NCBI GenBank assembly: GCA_030428905.1
Contig: JAUIED010000016.1
Location: forward strand, 1-48,138
DNA length: 48,138 nucleotides
Direction of reading: 5' to 3'
Source: Gammaproteobacteria bacterium
GTDB lineage: Bacteria; Pseudomonadota; Gammaproteobacteria; Pseudomonadales; Azotimanducaceae
This document shows positions 8,676 to 17,244 of this stretch, one piece after another. The position numbers were made by a program, and so were the translations under genes. The notes beneath the pieces were generated by a model. It saw nothing but the letters and a program-made list of their open reading frames with translations. It was not told the DNA's origin and searched no databases. How positions within the stretch are numbered: the stretch's first letter is position 1; each line of letters begins with the position of its first letter.

Positions 8676-8751
8676 GGTGTGCTGTTTGTTTTGGACAACG
8701 CTTTCGTCGCCCTATCCCCTCTGTGCAATTCCATCCTCCCGCCGCGCGGCG

Positions 8752-9399
8752 CTACTCCGCCGAAACGAGGCCCACCGGACAGCTCACTCCCGTCCCCCCC
8801 AGGCCGCAGTAGCCATTGGGTACCTTATGCAGGTACTGCTGATGGTAGTCCTCGGCGTAGTAGAAGGGTTGGGCAGGCACGATCTCCGTGGTGATCTCTC
8901 CGTAACCCGCCGCCGACAGCGCCGCCTGGAACGCTTCCCGGGAGGCCTGCGCGGCGTCGGCCTGCGCCGCATCGAATGTGTAGATGCCAGAGCGGTACTG
9001 CGTGCCCACATCGTTACCCTGCCGCATGCCCTGAGTCGGATCGTGTGATTCCCAGAACACGGTGAGCAGCTGCTCGAAAGAAACCACCGCAGGATCGAAC
9101 ACCACCAGCACGACCTCGTTGTGCCCCGTCCGCCCAGTGCAGACTTCTTCGTAGGCGGGGTTCGCAGTGAAGCCGGCGCTGTAACCAACCGCCGTGCTGT
9201 ACACGCCTGGCACCTGCCAGAACTTGCGCTCCGCACCCCAGAAACAGCCGAGCCCGAACATCGCCTGCTTGAGATGTTCCGCAAACGGCTCCACCGTTCG
9301 GTTGCCATTCACCGCGTGCACGCCCCGCACCGGCATCTGCATGGCTCGACCCGGCAGCGCTTCCTCCGGGCTCGGCATCTCGACTTTTTTAAACAGCAT
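8752..9399 (-). CDS. msrA: peptide methionine-S-sulfoxide reductase
   Basis: MsrA repairs oxidised methionine (the S epimer) in proteins. The 215-residue product contains the active-site GCFWGAE with Cys52, the downstream [26 protein letters not shown] block, [19 protein letters not shown], and a C-terminal [15 protein letters not shown] with two further cysteines for resolving disulfides. Length and layout are like the E. coli enzyme. The start at 9399 ([17 protein letters not shown]) is the first ATG and fits homologues with a helical N-terminal extension. It is divergent from the Sel1 lipoprotein gene with 69 bp between them and convergent with the membrane-protein gene. The 12-bp GC palindrome at 8740-8751 just after its stop lacks a T-tract. 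Confidence 0.95.
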   Translation of the reverse strand: MLFKKVEMPSPEEALPGRAMQMPVRGVHAVNGNRTVEPFAEHLKQAMFGLGCFWGAERKFWQVPGVYSTAVGYSAGFTANPAYEEVCTGRTGHNEVVLVVFDPAVVSFEQLLTVFWESHDPTQGMRQGNDVGTQYRSGIYTFDAAQADAAQASREAFQAALSAAGYGEITTEIVPAQPFYYAEDYHQQYLHKVPNGYCGLGGTGVSCPVGLVSAE

Positions 9400-9452
9400 A
9401 TTTGCCGCGTCTCACGTGTTGGACGCCCTAGTGTACCTTCGGCGCGACGTCG

Positions 9453-9464
9453 GTGTTATAACAC
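9453..9464 (+). promoter_or_regulatory. 12-bp perfect palindrome containing a -10-like element
   Basis: GTGTTATAACAC is its own reverse complement and contains TATAAC at 9457-9462. A transcript from it would begin about at 9469, the A of the chosen ATG, giving a leaderless message. No good -35 is visible. It could instead be an operator shared with divergent msrA. Confidence 0.35.
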
Positions 9465-9468
9465 GCCG

Positions 9469-11121
9469 ATGCGCATTCACCATTTGCTGATCGCAGCCAC
9501 CCTGTCGGTGCTGGCTGCGGCCTGCCAGACACCGACATCCCCGCCCCCTTCCTACGAAGTATTGTCCGAGGCCGTCGCCGCAGGGGGCATGCCCGACGTG
9601 GCCACACTGCGCGAGGCATTTCTCAACACCGAAGATTTTCCGGAGCGGCTGAGCCGCCTGATGGAGCTCGAGGAGCAGGCCCTGGCGCTGCTGGACGACG
9701 AACCGCTCAAGCTCGGCGCCATGGGCTCAGCGATTCTCGATACGTTCCACGGGAGCCTAACGGGACATTACGCGATGCTGCGCTTCTATGACCACGTGTC
9801 GTCGGACGATGCAGCGGACAAACATCGCGCCTGGATGGAAGCGATACGCAGCGCCATTGAGAGTGGCGACGGCAGCGTTGACGCGCCGTACGAGGTGATG
9901 ACCCGTACCGAGGGCCGAACCCACGTGCTGATAGACAACCTGGAGCCTGTTGGCGGGATCTATCAGAGCACCGACAACCATCCGTTCATGCTGCTGCTGG
10001 TCACCAAGCCCCAGGATGAGGCGTTGTCACGACGCTTCTATGACGTCTCACCCATGTACCAGGCGCTACTGCAGAACGCCGCTGCCACGGAAGGCGGGGC
10101 AGAGACCACCCCGTTCACACTCATCGGGCTGCTCGCCCGCGAGTCCGATTCCGCAGCACAAGCAGCGGTCGGGGCGTTCCTGGCGAGCCGTAATCGCACC
10201 GAGGATGCCATCGGCTGGCTGCGCGCCTCTTCCCGCGCAGGCAACGTACTGGCCAACACCCTGCTCGCGCGCATCTTTTTCGACGCATCTCGCTCCGAAG
10301 AGGACGCCACCAAGCGCGAGACGCTTTTGGGCGATGCGCTGGACAACTACGTACACGCCATAGCACTCGGCTCGAGCGACGCGATGTATGCCCTTGCGGT
10401 GCTGTATCTGGGCGGGCACTACGGCGAGGAAAATACCGACGCGGGCATTCCGCTGCTGGAGCGCGCAGCCAGGCTGGACCACAGCGACGCAATCCTCTAC
10501 CTCGCACACCTGCACGCCGCCGGCGAGCATGTTGTGCAATCCAACGAGCTGGCGGCGGAGCATTACGTACGTGCGGCCGAACTCGACAACCGAAGGGCGC
10601 TGGGTGCTTACGCGCGCTTTCTCGTCGCCGAAAAGTCCATTGCCGCAGATCCACGCCTGCTCGACTGGCTGCAGCGCTACGCCGCGCAGGAAGATGCAGA
10701 AGCCTCGCTCCTGATTGGCAACCTGCATGCCCGCGGTATCCTGGGCGCACAGAACGCCAAAGCGGCGCTGAAAAGCTATCGCCAGGCGGTCAAGGTGAAC
10801 CCGGGCGACGCCAACATCGTCAACGAAGTAGCCTGGACACTGGTCGTCTCAGACATCCCGGACCTGCAGGATCCGCGTTACGCCAAACGCATCATGGACA
10901 TGGTGATGACGCAGGACTCAGACGCCGCCGGGCGTCCGGAATACCTCGACACCTGGGCCGCGATCCACGCAGCAATCGGCGAATTTGAGCGCGCCATCGA
11001 GCTTCAGGAACAGGCGATATCCCGCGCGCAGGAACTCAATCGGACCGATGTGTTGGAGATACTCGAGACACACCTCGCGAAATTCCGTGCCGGCGAGACG
11101 ATCATTGAACCTGCCCCCTGA
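9469..11121 (+). CDS. lipoprotein with Sel1-like repeats
   Basis: The 550-residue product starts with a lipoprotein signal peptide (MRIHHLLIAATLSVLAAAC; lipobox LAAAC, Cys19), so it should be membrane-anchored in the envelope. From about residue 230 onward it has Sel1/TPR-like helical pairs, for example AIGWLRASSRAGNVLANTLL, AMYALAVLYLGGHYGE, AILYLAHLHAAGEHV and ASLLIGNLHARGIL, followed by a TPR-like C-terminal pair. Such solenoids mediate protein contacts; the partner is unknown. The longer open frame upstream of 9469 is antisense to msrA and is ignored. No ribosome-binding site precedes the ATG, but a -10-like element sits at leaderless distance. The end overlaps mnmH by 17 bp. Confidence 0.85.
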   Translation: MRIHHLLIAATLSVLAAACQTPTSPPPSYEVLSEAVAAGGMPDVATLREAFLNTEDFPERLSRLMELEEQALALLDDEPLKLGAMGSAILDTFHGSLTGHYAMLRFYDHVSSDDAADKHRAWMEAIRSAIESGDGSVDAPYEVMTRTEGRTHVLIDNLEPVGGIYQSTDNHPFMLLLVTKPQDEALSRRFYDVSPMYQALLQNAAATEGGAETTPFTLIGLLARESDSAAQAAVGAFLASRNRTEDAIGWLRASSRAGNVLANTLLARIFFDASRSEEDATKRETLLGDALDNYVHAIALGSSDAMYALAVLYLGGHYGEENTDAGIPLLERAARLDHSDAILYLAHLHAAGEHVVQSNELAAEHYVRAAELDNRRALGAYARFLVAEKSIAADPRLLDWLQRYAAQEDAEASLLIGNLHARGILGAQNAKAALKSYRQAVKVNPGDANIVNEVAWTLVVSDIPDLQDPRYAKRIMDMVMTQDSDAAGRPEYLDTWAAIHAAIGEFERAIELQEQAISRAQELNRTDVLEILETHLAKFRAGETIIEPAP

Positions 11122-12217
11122 AACCGCGCTCGCCGAGATCGTCGAGCGCCGCGCTGTCAGCATCGATGTGCGCGCACCGGACGAGCATGATCAAGGCGCT
11201 GTCCCGGGTGCCATCAACCTGCCCATACTGAACGATGAGGAGCGTGCACAGGTCGGCACCACCTACAAACACGAAGGTGCGGACGCAGCGCGCCAGCTCG
11301 GCTACGCGCTTGTACAGGGCGAAGCAAAACGCCACCGGGTTAACGCGTGGCGGGAGTGTCTTGGCAACCATCCCAGGGCATTTCTATTCTGCTGGCGTGG
11401 CGGCGAACGCTCGGCAATCGCACAGCGCTGGGTGTCGGATACAGGCGTCGAGGTACGCCGTGTGCAAGGTGGTTACAAGGCGCTACGTCAACTTTGCCTG
11501 AAGGCGCTGGAAATCACAGACGCCGAAGCATCGCTGTGGTGGGTGCTTGCCGGCCGTACTGGTTCTGGCAAAACCGAGCTCCTGCGCGAACTGCCGTTCG
11601 CCATAGACCTGGAGGGTCTCGCGGCGCATCGAGGGTCCGCTTTTGGCGCACGCGCCGAGCCACAACCATCACCAGCCACGTTTGAGAATCACCTGGCCTG
11701 CGAACTGCTCCGACACCGCGGACAGAGCATCGTGCTGGAAGATGAAAGCCGGACCATCGGCAGGCTTGCGCTGCCTGAGGCGGTGCATGCCGCCATGCAG
11801 CGCGCTCCCGTCGTGCTCCTCGACATACCGTTCGAGCAACGGGTGGCCAACATCCGCAGGGAATACGTCGACGAGCCGCTACACGAAGGGCGCGAGCAGG
11901 CAGCGCTGCAAGGTCAATATCGAGCCGCCGTGACCCGCATCGAGCGCCGCTTGGGCGGCGCCCGTTGCCGCGACGTGGTCGCAGCACTCGACAGAGGCTT
12001 TACCTCAGGCAGCCACGAGGGTTGGATCACCCGCCTGCTGGAGTGGTACTACGACCCGATGTACGACTACCAGCTCACCAAGAAGCAGGCACGCATACGC
12101 CACACCGGCGATACGCCAGCGGTGCGCAGATTTCTCAACGAGCAGTTTAGTGGTCGTGGCCGTGCGGCCGCTGATGATAGGCCTCACTCCGCGCGTTCAG
12201 CGCAGACCGGTCGATAA
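11105..12217 (+). CDS. mnmH: tRNA 2-selenouridine synthase
   Basis: MnmH (SelU/YbbB) replaces sulfur by selenium in 2-thiouridine at the tRNA wobble position, via a geranylated intermediate. The N-terminal rhodanese domain contains DVRAPDEHDQGAVPGAINLP and the catalytic loop FCWRGGERS with Cys96. The C-terminal domain has a P-loop GRTGSGKT (150-157). The start is taken as TTG 11105 (LNLPPETALAEIV), with GGCGAG a few bases upstream, giving 370 residues; E. coli has 364. GTG 11090 is an alternative. It overlaps the Sel1 gene by 17 bp, suggesting coupling. Its 3' end overlaps the convergent nitrile hydratase activator by 71 bp, so its last ~23 residues are encoded opposite that gene. No selD is in the window. 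Confidence 0.93.
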   Translation: MNLPPETALAEIVERRAVSIDVRAPDEHDQGAVPGAINLPILNDEERAQVGTTYKHEGADAARQLGYALVQGEAKRHRVNAWRECLGNHPRAFLFCWRGGERSAIAQRWVSDTGVEVRRVQGGYKALRQLCLKALEITDAEASLWWVLAGRTGSGKTELLRELPFAIDLEGLAAHRGSAFGARAEPQPSPATFENHLACELLRHRGQSIVLEDESRTIGRLALPEAVHAAMQRAPVVLLDIPFEQRVANIRREYVDEPLHEGREQAALQGQYRAAVTRIERRLGGARCRDVVAALDRGFTSGSHEGWITRLLEWYYDPMYDYQLTKKQARIRHTGDTPAVRRFLNEQFSGRGRAAADDRPHSARSAQTGR

Positions 12218-12467
12218 GGCCCTTGCGACTCAACAGCGCTTCGAGCGCTGCCTGAAATCGCTCGTAATATGCGTAAGGCGTGCCATCCGACTCGTGCGCG
12301 CTGATCTCATCGATCAATGCGGCTTGAAACTCTGACCACTGGAACGCACCGGCATCGCACAACGCATTGGCCATGGCAAACACCCGACCCTGCCACGGCG
12401 CTTCGAAGGCCAGCTCACCGTTGGTCATCGGCGGCGCAGCGGCACCGTTGAGCTCACGTACATTCAT
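12147..12467 (-). CDS. nitrile hydratase accessory protein (activator)
   Basis: The 106-residue protein resembles the N-terminal half of nitrile hydratase beta subunits (LAFEAPWQGRVFAMANALCDAGAFQWSEFQAALIDEI). This is the hallmark of the P14K/NhlE-type activators of cobalt nitrile hydratases, which form a complex with the alpha subunit and help insert cobalt. The C-terminus is histidine-rich (HQRPHGHDH), which could bind metal. The ATG at 12467 overlaps the alpha-subunit stop. The order beta-alpha-activator is the usual one for cobalt enzymes. The 3' end overlaps mnmH by 71 bp on the other strand. Confidence 0.88.
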   Translation of the reverse strand: MNVRELNGAAAPPMTNGELAFEAPWQGRVFAMANALCDAGAFQWSEFQAALIDEISAHESDGTPYAYYERFQAALEALLSRKGLIDRSALNARSEAYHQRPHGHDH

Positions 12468-13039
12468 TGCACGAGTGCCACGCCGATCATCGCATCCCTG
12501 CTTACCGCGGCCGCCCTGGCGGTTTCATCCGCCGTCGCCAGCCGCTCCGGCATCTGCGGCAACACCATATAGCGCACTTCCGCACTGGAGTCCCACACAC
12601 GAATCGTTTTGTTCTGCGCAATCTCCAGGCCAAACTCCTCGAGCACGCGCCGCGGCTCGCGCACGATCCTCGACCGATAGGCCGGATCTTTGTACCACTT
12701 AGGCGGCAATCCCAGCACAGCCCACGGGTAACAGGAGCACAACGTGCACACCACGACGTTGTGCACCTCGTCCGTGTTTTCGACGACCACGAGTTTGTCC
12801 ACCTGACCGCCTTCAAACGCATACTCAGCGATGGCGGTAGTGGCATCCTCCAGGAGACGAGCCTTGAACGTCGGCTCCGTCCAGGCGCGGGCAACGACTC
12901 GCGCACCATTCATCGGCCCTACACGCTCGTTGAACATCTCGATGATGGCATCCAGCTGCTCAGGCGCAAACAGCCCTTGCTCCACCAGCAGGTCTTCGAG
13001 CGCTTCGGCGCGCAGCGCCGGCGTGGTCAGCTCACTCAC
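12464..13039 (-). CDS. nitrile hydratase alpha subunit, cobalt type
   Basis: Nitrile hydratase converts nitriles to amides. The metal-binding loop is VCTLCSCYPW, with Cys98, Cys101, Ser102 and Cys103. The Thr in CTLCSC is typical of cobalt enzymes, while iron enzymes usually have CSLCSC; Cys101 and Cys103 are the residues oxidised in the mature enzyme. The 191-residue length is normal. I place the start at GTG 13039 (VSELTTPALRAEALEDLL), preceded by GGAGG and overlapping the beta-subunit stop. A thiocyanate hydrolase gamma subunit also has this loop, but the neighbouring single long beta subunit favours nitrile hydratase. Confidence 0.94.
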   Translation of the reverse strand: MSELTTPALRAEALEDLLVEQGLFAPEQLDAIIEMFNERVGPMNGARVVARAWTEPTFKARLLEDATTAIAEYAFEGGQVDKLVVVENTDEVHNVVVCTLCSCYPWAVLGLPPKWYKDPAYRSRIVREPRRVLEEFGLEIAQNKTIRVWDSSAEVRYMVLPQMPERLATADETARAAAVSRDAMIGVALVQ

Positions 13040-13674
13040 ATTACCTCCAGATAGCTCTCGAACAGATCGAGACACACCTCGACGCCATCATCACAGTCCG
13101 CGCCCCAGAGCTCTTCGCCCGAAAATCGAACCGTGTAGAGATGTTCCGGCTGCTCACCCTTTCCGTGCGCATGCGTGTCAGGAAACACCCATCCGCCGTG
13201 CAGCGATTGGATGATGCCTTTGCGACCACGCGCGTAGCTCGGAAGGCGGGTATGCCCAGGCTTGCCGTGGTCGGCGGTGCGCACCATCTGGCCCACTGCA
13301 AATGCCGGGGCTGATTCCACGGCTCTACCACTGTGCATCGGACCATCGCCGCGCTCGAAACGCTCCGGCGGTTCGGCCGGCCTTGCGGCCCGCCGGCTGA
13401 TCTGGCCAGCCTCTACCAATGCCGCCTCGACAAGCGCAGTTTCCAATGCACCCAACCAGCGCCCGAAGTACCCATCCTCCAGGTAAGCCACCGGGTCAAT
13501 CCGTTCAATGGTGTGCCGGAAGTGGTCCAGATTAATGAACGCACCAGCGCCAAAAGCGCTCTGCACCATGGCGAATACACGACCTTCCCAGCGTTCGTGG
13601 AAGGCACCGTCGCCGCCTGTTATATCGACTCGCCCAAAACCCTGCTTTCCGCCGAGATCGTGTATGCCGTCCAT
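13036..13674 (-). CDS. nitrile hydratase beta subunit
   Basis: The 212-residue product begins MDGIHDLGGKQGFG, the classic start of nitrile hydratase beta subunits, followed by FHERWEGRVFAMVQSAFGAGAFINLDHFRHTIERI and the C-terminal SH3-like barrel (FAVGQMVRTADHGKPGHTRLPSYARGRKGII ... HLYTVRFSGEELWG). Beta pairs with alpha to form the active-site cavity. It is a single full-length subunit, not split as in thiocyanate hydrolase. The ATG at 13674 overlaps the stop of the glycosidase-like gene as TGATG, so it is probably translated from the same message. Confidence 0.94.
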   Translation of the reverse strand: MDGIHDLGGKQGFGRVDITGGDGAFHERWEGRVFAMVQSAFGAGAFINLDHFRHTIERIDPVAYLEDGYFGRWLGALETALVEAALVEAGQISRRAARPAEPPERFERGDGPMHSGRAVESAPAFAVGQMVRTADHGKPGHTRLPSYARGRKGIIQSLHGGWVFPDTHAHGKGEQPEHLYTVRFSGEELWGADCDDGVEVCLDLFESYLEVM

Positions 13675-16253
13675 CAGTTACCCAGAGAGTCCTGGAGCAC
13701 AGGAATTCCGTCGTCGTCTTCGAGCAACGACGTGCTGAACACATGCGTGCCAGCCGCAACGCGATGCTCTGCACCGTCTGGCATCTGCACCTTCGCTTCG
13801 CAGCCGCAAGGAACCACAACCCGGAGGGTAAATCGCTCTGTCTCGAGCTCCCAAGACACATCGTACCGGCCATGCGCAGAATCGTAGTGTGCGGCAACAT
13901 GTGCCAGCGGAGCGCCTTCTGGAAATTGCGCGCCAAAAGGTGCTTTCGGTGCAATCACAACGTGCCTGTAGGCGATGCCTTCCTCAGAAAGCTCAGGATG
14001 CTCCTGGATACCGGCCACATGCCGGAACAGGAACGCCAACGCCGAAACGCCCAGGGCATCCGTACCCGCACGCTCACCAGCAACCAACCCGCCAAGCCAG
14101 GATGGTTTGCTTGTCTGCAGCAGCAACGCGTACGCAAGGTCAAGGCGCGCCTCGCGCCCAACCACGTCGAGCAACCGATCCGCGAGCAGCGGATGCACAC
14201 AGCGATGGTAGCGAGCGGCAACGATGTGCCGCTCCAGGCGGGCCATGGCCAGGGTCCGTTCTCCGCCCTCCAGCAGATCAAGGTCGAGGGTCAATACGCA
14301 AGCGGTCGCCGTATCGCCAACCACCGCGCCGTCCGGCGTAACGAAACGTCTTCGAAACGCAGAGCGTATACGCTGCGCCAGGCCATCGAAGCTCTCCATT
14401 TCACCCAACCGGCCAAGCACTCCGCTCATACGGGTGGCGAGACGGGTCGACTCGTAAAACAGCGCGGTTGCCACCAAATCCTCAGGCACGGAGCCGTCAA
14501 AGTCCGCACCGGACCTCGTACATATCAATCCGGCCTGTGTGTTCTGCAGGTGGTGCAGAAACCTGCGAAGGACAGGAAACGCCTCATCCACGACTCGCCG
14601 ATCGCCGTACACCCGATACAACGTCCACACCGCTCGGGCAAACACCAGAACGCCGATTACGTTGGTCTCCGCACTCGGTGGCTGCGCGTTCAGCGGTGTT
14701 CCTTGTGCCACCGGCGCACGAACCGGCGGAAACACGGACAACGGCACATCGCGGCTGGTGTGTTCCGCACACATGGCTCGCACCCAACGCTGCAGCCAAG
14801 CTGCCGCATCGTATGCATGAGGTACCGCGCTCAAGAGCGGCAGCAGTGCAGCAACCTGGCCGTGCCGGCGGTGGCGGTCGATTCCCGCCAGCGGTACATC
14901 CAGCAGCACGTTGTCGATGGAGCGGCGACAGTAGTCGAAATATCGATTGATGAAGCTGTGGTCGGTCTCCAGACCGCTCACCGGCAGCAGGTTGGCACCC
15001 ACCTGCTGGAAGTGCACATCTGCGATGGCATCCGCCGCCACATCACCTTCAAACTCCAGCCAGCGGGCGCCATGCAACGAAAACAGCGGAGCGAACACTT
15101 CCTCTACACCGCCCCGCGCCGTGTAGTCGTCGCCACCGACAAATACCGGCTCCCCGTGTTCGTCCATATGGCACGCATAGCGCACTGCCAGATAGCTGCC
15201 AGCTGCTGCATTCAGCGTGACACTCACCTGACCCAACATCGCAGCGCCCAGGTCTGCCCGCCAGCGACGCAGGCCATGCGCGCCCGGAGCCATCTGCCGG
15301 AGCAAGGGCGCCACAGACACGCGCTCCATTGGCACCAGCGGGGTCGCAGCCAGCCCGGCGATGGCACCAGTAGGCACGCCCACCTCCTGCACCGGCTGCC
15401 AGGATTGAACACCCAACTCCGCGTGGCGTGCGTCTATGCTTTCTCCCAGCACGACGTCGCTCGCCAGAATACCGGTAGCCTGCCATCGCCAATCGGTATC
15501 GGTGAAGACGCTGACCACACCACCCTGCTTGTCGACACAGTGCAACTCAGCAGCAAACCGCGTCTGACGCCCATAGTGCTCACGAGTGATACCGTCAACC
15601 GCGCCGGCATACCATCCGTCGCCCAGCAATACTTCTATCTCGTTCTGACCGCTTTTCAGCATGCCGCCAACGTCCACCAGCCGGGCGCTCACCTGCTCTG
15701 CAAAGGCAGTCCACCCAGGCGTCAGCGTGAGCCCGCCAACCAGTTCGCCGTTGATCCGAACTGCTATCACGCCAAGCGCACTGATGGCCAAGCGCGCTCG
15801 TACCGGTGCCTCATCAAGCTCAAAGCCACGGCGAAAGACGCACACTGGCAGCCCGCGGCTGCGGCTGCCGGCAAGCGGCGCGGCGACCCAACGCGCACGT
15901 CCCATTGGCTGCCACAACTCGAACGTGGCCACTTCGCTCCAGGCGCTCGGCAGCCCATCACTGTCAAAGGCTCTCACACGCCAGAACGCCGGCGAACCCA
16001 CGGCAGGCAATGTGCCACCATAGGCAACGGCAACGCGATCACTGCTGACGACCCGGCCGGTATCCCAGAGATCCGGCTCGCCAAACAATGCCTCATGCGT
16101 GGAAGCCGCCTGGATCTGGTAGCCGGACTGTACTTCGGCCTGGCGGTCGTCGCCGCTCCACCATGACATTCTCGGTACCCCGACATCGATGCCAATCGGA
16201 TGATCGACGAACTCTACGCTCAGCCGCGTGGGCGCTGCGCTCACGGTGTCCAT
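13674..16253 (-). CDS. GH78 alpha-L-rhamnosidase-like protein lacking the catalytic motif
   Basis: The 859-residue protein has the layout of GH78 rhamnosidases: N-terminal Ig-like and beta-jelly-roll domains (DHPIGIDVGVPRMSWW; FWRVRAFDSDGLPSAWSEVATFEL; LTPGWTAFAEQ; VLLGDGWYAG), a central helical barrel, and a C-terminal beta domain (VSWELETERFTLRVVVPCG). Active GH78 enzymes carry a DCPxRDExxGWxGD-type block with the catalytic acid. Here the matching place (about residues 452-466) reads VPLAGIDRHRRHGQVA, so the acid and its neighbours are gone. The usual TxWExW block near the base is also absent (QTSKPSWLGGLVAGERAG). It is probably a pseudoenzyme or has changed chemistry. No signal peptide is seen, so it should be cytoplasmic. 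Its stop overlaps the nitrile hydratase beta start, and it follows the LysR gene by 28 bp. Confidence 0.8.
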   Translation of the reverse strand: MDTVSAAPTRLSVEFVDHPIGIDVGVPRMSWWSGDDRQAEVQSGYQIQAASTHEALFGEPDLWDTGRVVSSDRVAVAYGGTLPAVGSPAFWRVRAFDSDGLPSAWSEVATFELWQPMGRARWVAAPLAGSRSRGLPVCVFRRGFELDEAPVRARLAISALGVIAVRINGELVGGLTLTPGWTAFAEQVSARLVDVGGMLKSGQNEIEVLLGDGWYAGAVDGITREHYGRQTRFAAELHCVDKQGGVVSVFTDTDWRWQATGILASDVVLGESIDARHAELGVQSWQPVQEVGVPTGAIAGLAATPLVPMERVSVAPLLRQMAPGAHGLRRWRADLGAAMLGQVSVTLNAAAGSYLAVRYACHMDEHGEPVFVGGDDYTARGGVEEVFAPLFSLHGARWLEFEGDVAADAIADVHFQQVGANLLPVSGLETDHSFINRYFDYCRRSIDNVLLDVPLAGIDRHRRHGQVAALLPLLSAVPHAYDAAAWLQRWVRAMCAEHTSRDVPLSVFPPVRAPVAQGTPLNAQPPSAETNVIGVLVFARAVWTLYRVYGDRRVVDEAFPVLRRFLHHLQNTQAGLICTRSGADFDGSVPEDLVATALFYESTRLATRMSGVLGRLGEMESFDGLAQRIRSAFRRRFVTPDGAVVGDTATACVLTLDLDLLEGGERTLAMARLERHIVAARYHRCVHPLLADRLLDVVGREARLDLAYALLLQTSKPSWLGGLVAGERAGTDALGVSALAFLFRHVAGIQEHPELSEEGIAYRHVVIAPKAPFGAQFPEGAPLAHVAAHYDSAHGRYDVSWELETERFTLRVVVPCGCEAKVQMPDGAEHRVAAGTHVFSTSLLEDDDGIPVLQDSLGN

Positions 16254-16281
16254 CCGTAGCGCCTTGTCTGTTTAACCCTGC

Positions 16282-17148
16282 TCATGCGCGTATTGTCACA
16301 CGTCCTTCGAGCAAATCCACTCGCGCAGTGAAGATGTCGCGCAGCCAGCTCTGCAACCGCTGCACACGCGAGTCACCGCGCAAGGCCGGATGTACGAGCA
16401 TCCAGAACTCAGTTCCGAGCATCGGTTGACCGCCAATCCGCATGGCACCAGGCAGCGCGTCACCCAGGACGCAAGGCAAGGCCGCCGCACCTAAATCGCC
16501 CAACAGTGCTGCTCGCAAGGCGAGCATGCTGCCAGCCGCATGCGGTACCGGAAGATGGGGGAAGTCCCGCATTCTCAACTTTTCCGTCAGGCCGCCATCT
16601 ACATCGGCGCCGCCCTGCCAACCAACAAAGGCCGCGGGTGCCGCCGAAACGCTGTAGCAGGCCATGGCAAAGCGTCCCAGTGGCTGGCCGATCAGATCGA
16701 GATCCGGCGCATCCGTAACCCGCAGCGCCATGTCCAATTGCTCGCGCGATACCTGCGCCCCCTTCGATGCAGGGACAAGCGACAGGCCCAGTCCGGCTTC
16801 CTCGCGGCAGCGAGCGCAGAGGTCGGGCATCAACGTTGATAGCAAAAGTGCGTCGGGCACCTCCAGACGAATGGGCTCATCGCCTGGGGTTGCTGTACCG
16901 CGCAGGCGCGCTTCCATCTCTTCCAGACGTTCGGCGACTTCACGCGCCTGGGAGACAACGGCCTCCCCGTCTGCGGTGAGCGTCAATCGGCGCTGCGTAC
17001 GATGAAACAGTGTGGTGCCCAGCCGCGCCTCAAACTGCTCCAGCCGGCGGCTCACCGTCGACGCGTGCACGCCGAGATTGCGGGCTGCGGCCCGGACGCT
17101 ACCGGCCTGGGCGAGCGCAGTGAAAAACTTGTAGTCATCCCAGTTCAT
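16282..17148 (-). CDS. LysR-family transcriptional regulator
   Basis: The 288-residue product has an N-terminal winged helix-turn-helix (MNWDDYKFFTALAQAGSVRAAARNLGVHASTVSRRLEQFE) and a substrate-binding-like effector domain. The ATG at 17148 is chosen because MNWDDYK matches family starts and GGAAGGGG lies just upstream; the open frame to 17241 has no homology. It lies 28 bp before the GH78-like gene on the same strand and may be first in an operon with the nitrile hydratase genes. Two inverted repeats just upstream (17197-17216 and 17245-17263) are candidate binding sites, as expected for autoregulation. The effector is unknown. Confidence 0.9.
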   Translation of the reverse strand: MNWDDYKFFTALAQAGSVRAAARNLGVHASTVSRRLEQFEARLGTTLFHRTQRRLTLTADGEAVVSQAREVAERLEEMEARLRGTATPGDEPIRLEVPDALLLSTLMPDLCARCREEAGLGLSLVPASKGAQVSREQLDMALRVTDAPDLDLIGQPLGRFAMACYSVSAAPAAFVGWQGGADVDGGLTEKLRMRDFPHLPVPHAAGSMLALRAALLGDLGAAALPCVLGDALPGAMRIGGQPMLGTEFWMLVHPALRGDSRVQRLQSWLRDIFTARVDLLEGRVTIRA

Positions 17149-17196
17149 GCCCCTTCCCCTCAGCAGCCAAAGCGAAAAAGTGCCACGAATCCACAC

Positions 17197-17216
17197 ATGT
17201 TGCAATATCGCAACAT
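17197..17216. promoter_or_regulatory. inverted repeat upstream of lysR-type gene
   Basis: Arms ATGTTGC and GCAACAT are perfect complements separated by 6 bp. The dyad lies about 50 bp before the LysR-family start and could be its operator. No regulator-specific motif can be assigned. Confidence 0.5.
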
Positions 17217-17244
17217 AGTGTTGCGTTACTTGGAGTTGCACATG

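Noticed and set aside
8740-8751. 12-bp GC palindrome after the msrA stop
   Set aside because: Without a T-tract it is not a terminator, and such short all-GC palindromes are common in GC-rich DNA.
9121-9468. N-terminal extension of the Sel1 lipoprotein frame
   Set aside because: It is antisense to msrA, and the signal peptide with lipobox begins at 9469.
12464-13674. Thiocyanate hydrolase instead of nitrile hydratase
   Set aside because: Thiocyanate hydrolase has its beta-like part split into two subunits; here a single full-length beta subunit and an activator are present.
13743-16166. Long open frame opposite the GH78-like gene (about 800 codons)
   Set aside because: Its sequence is antisense to a gene with clear domain structure, is rich in His/Arg/Gln as expected from GC-rich reverse frames, and has no ribosome-binding site or family resemblance.
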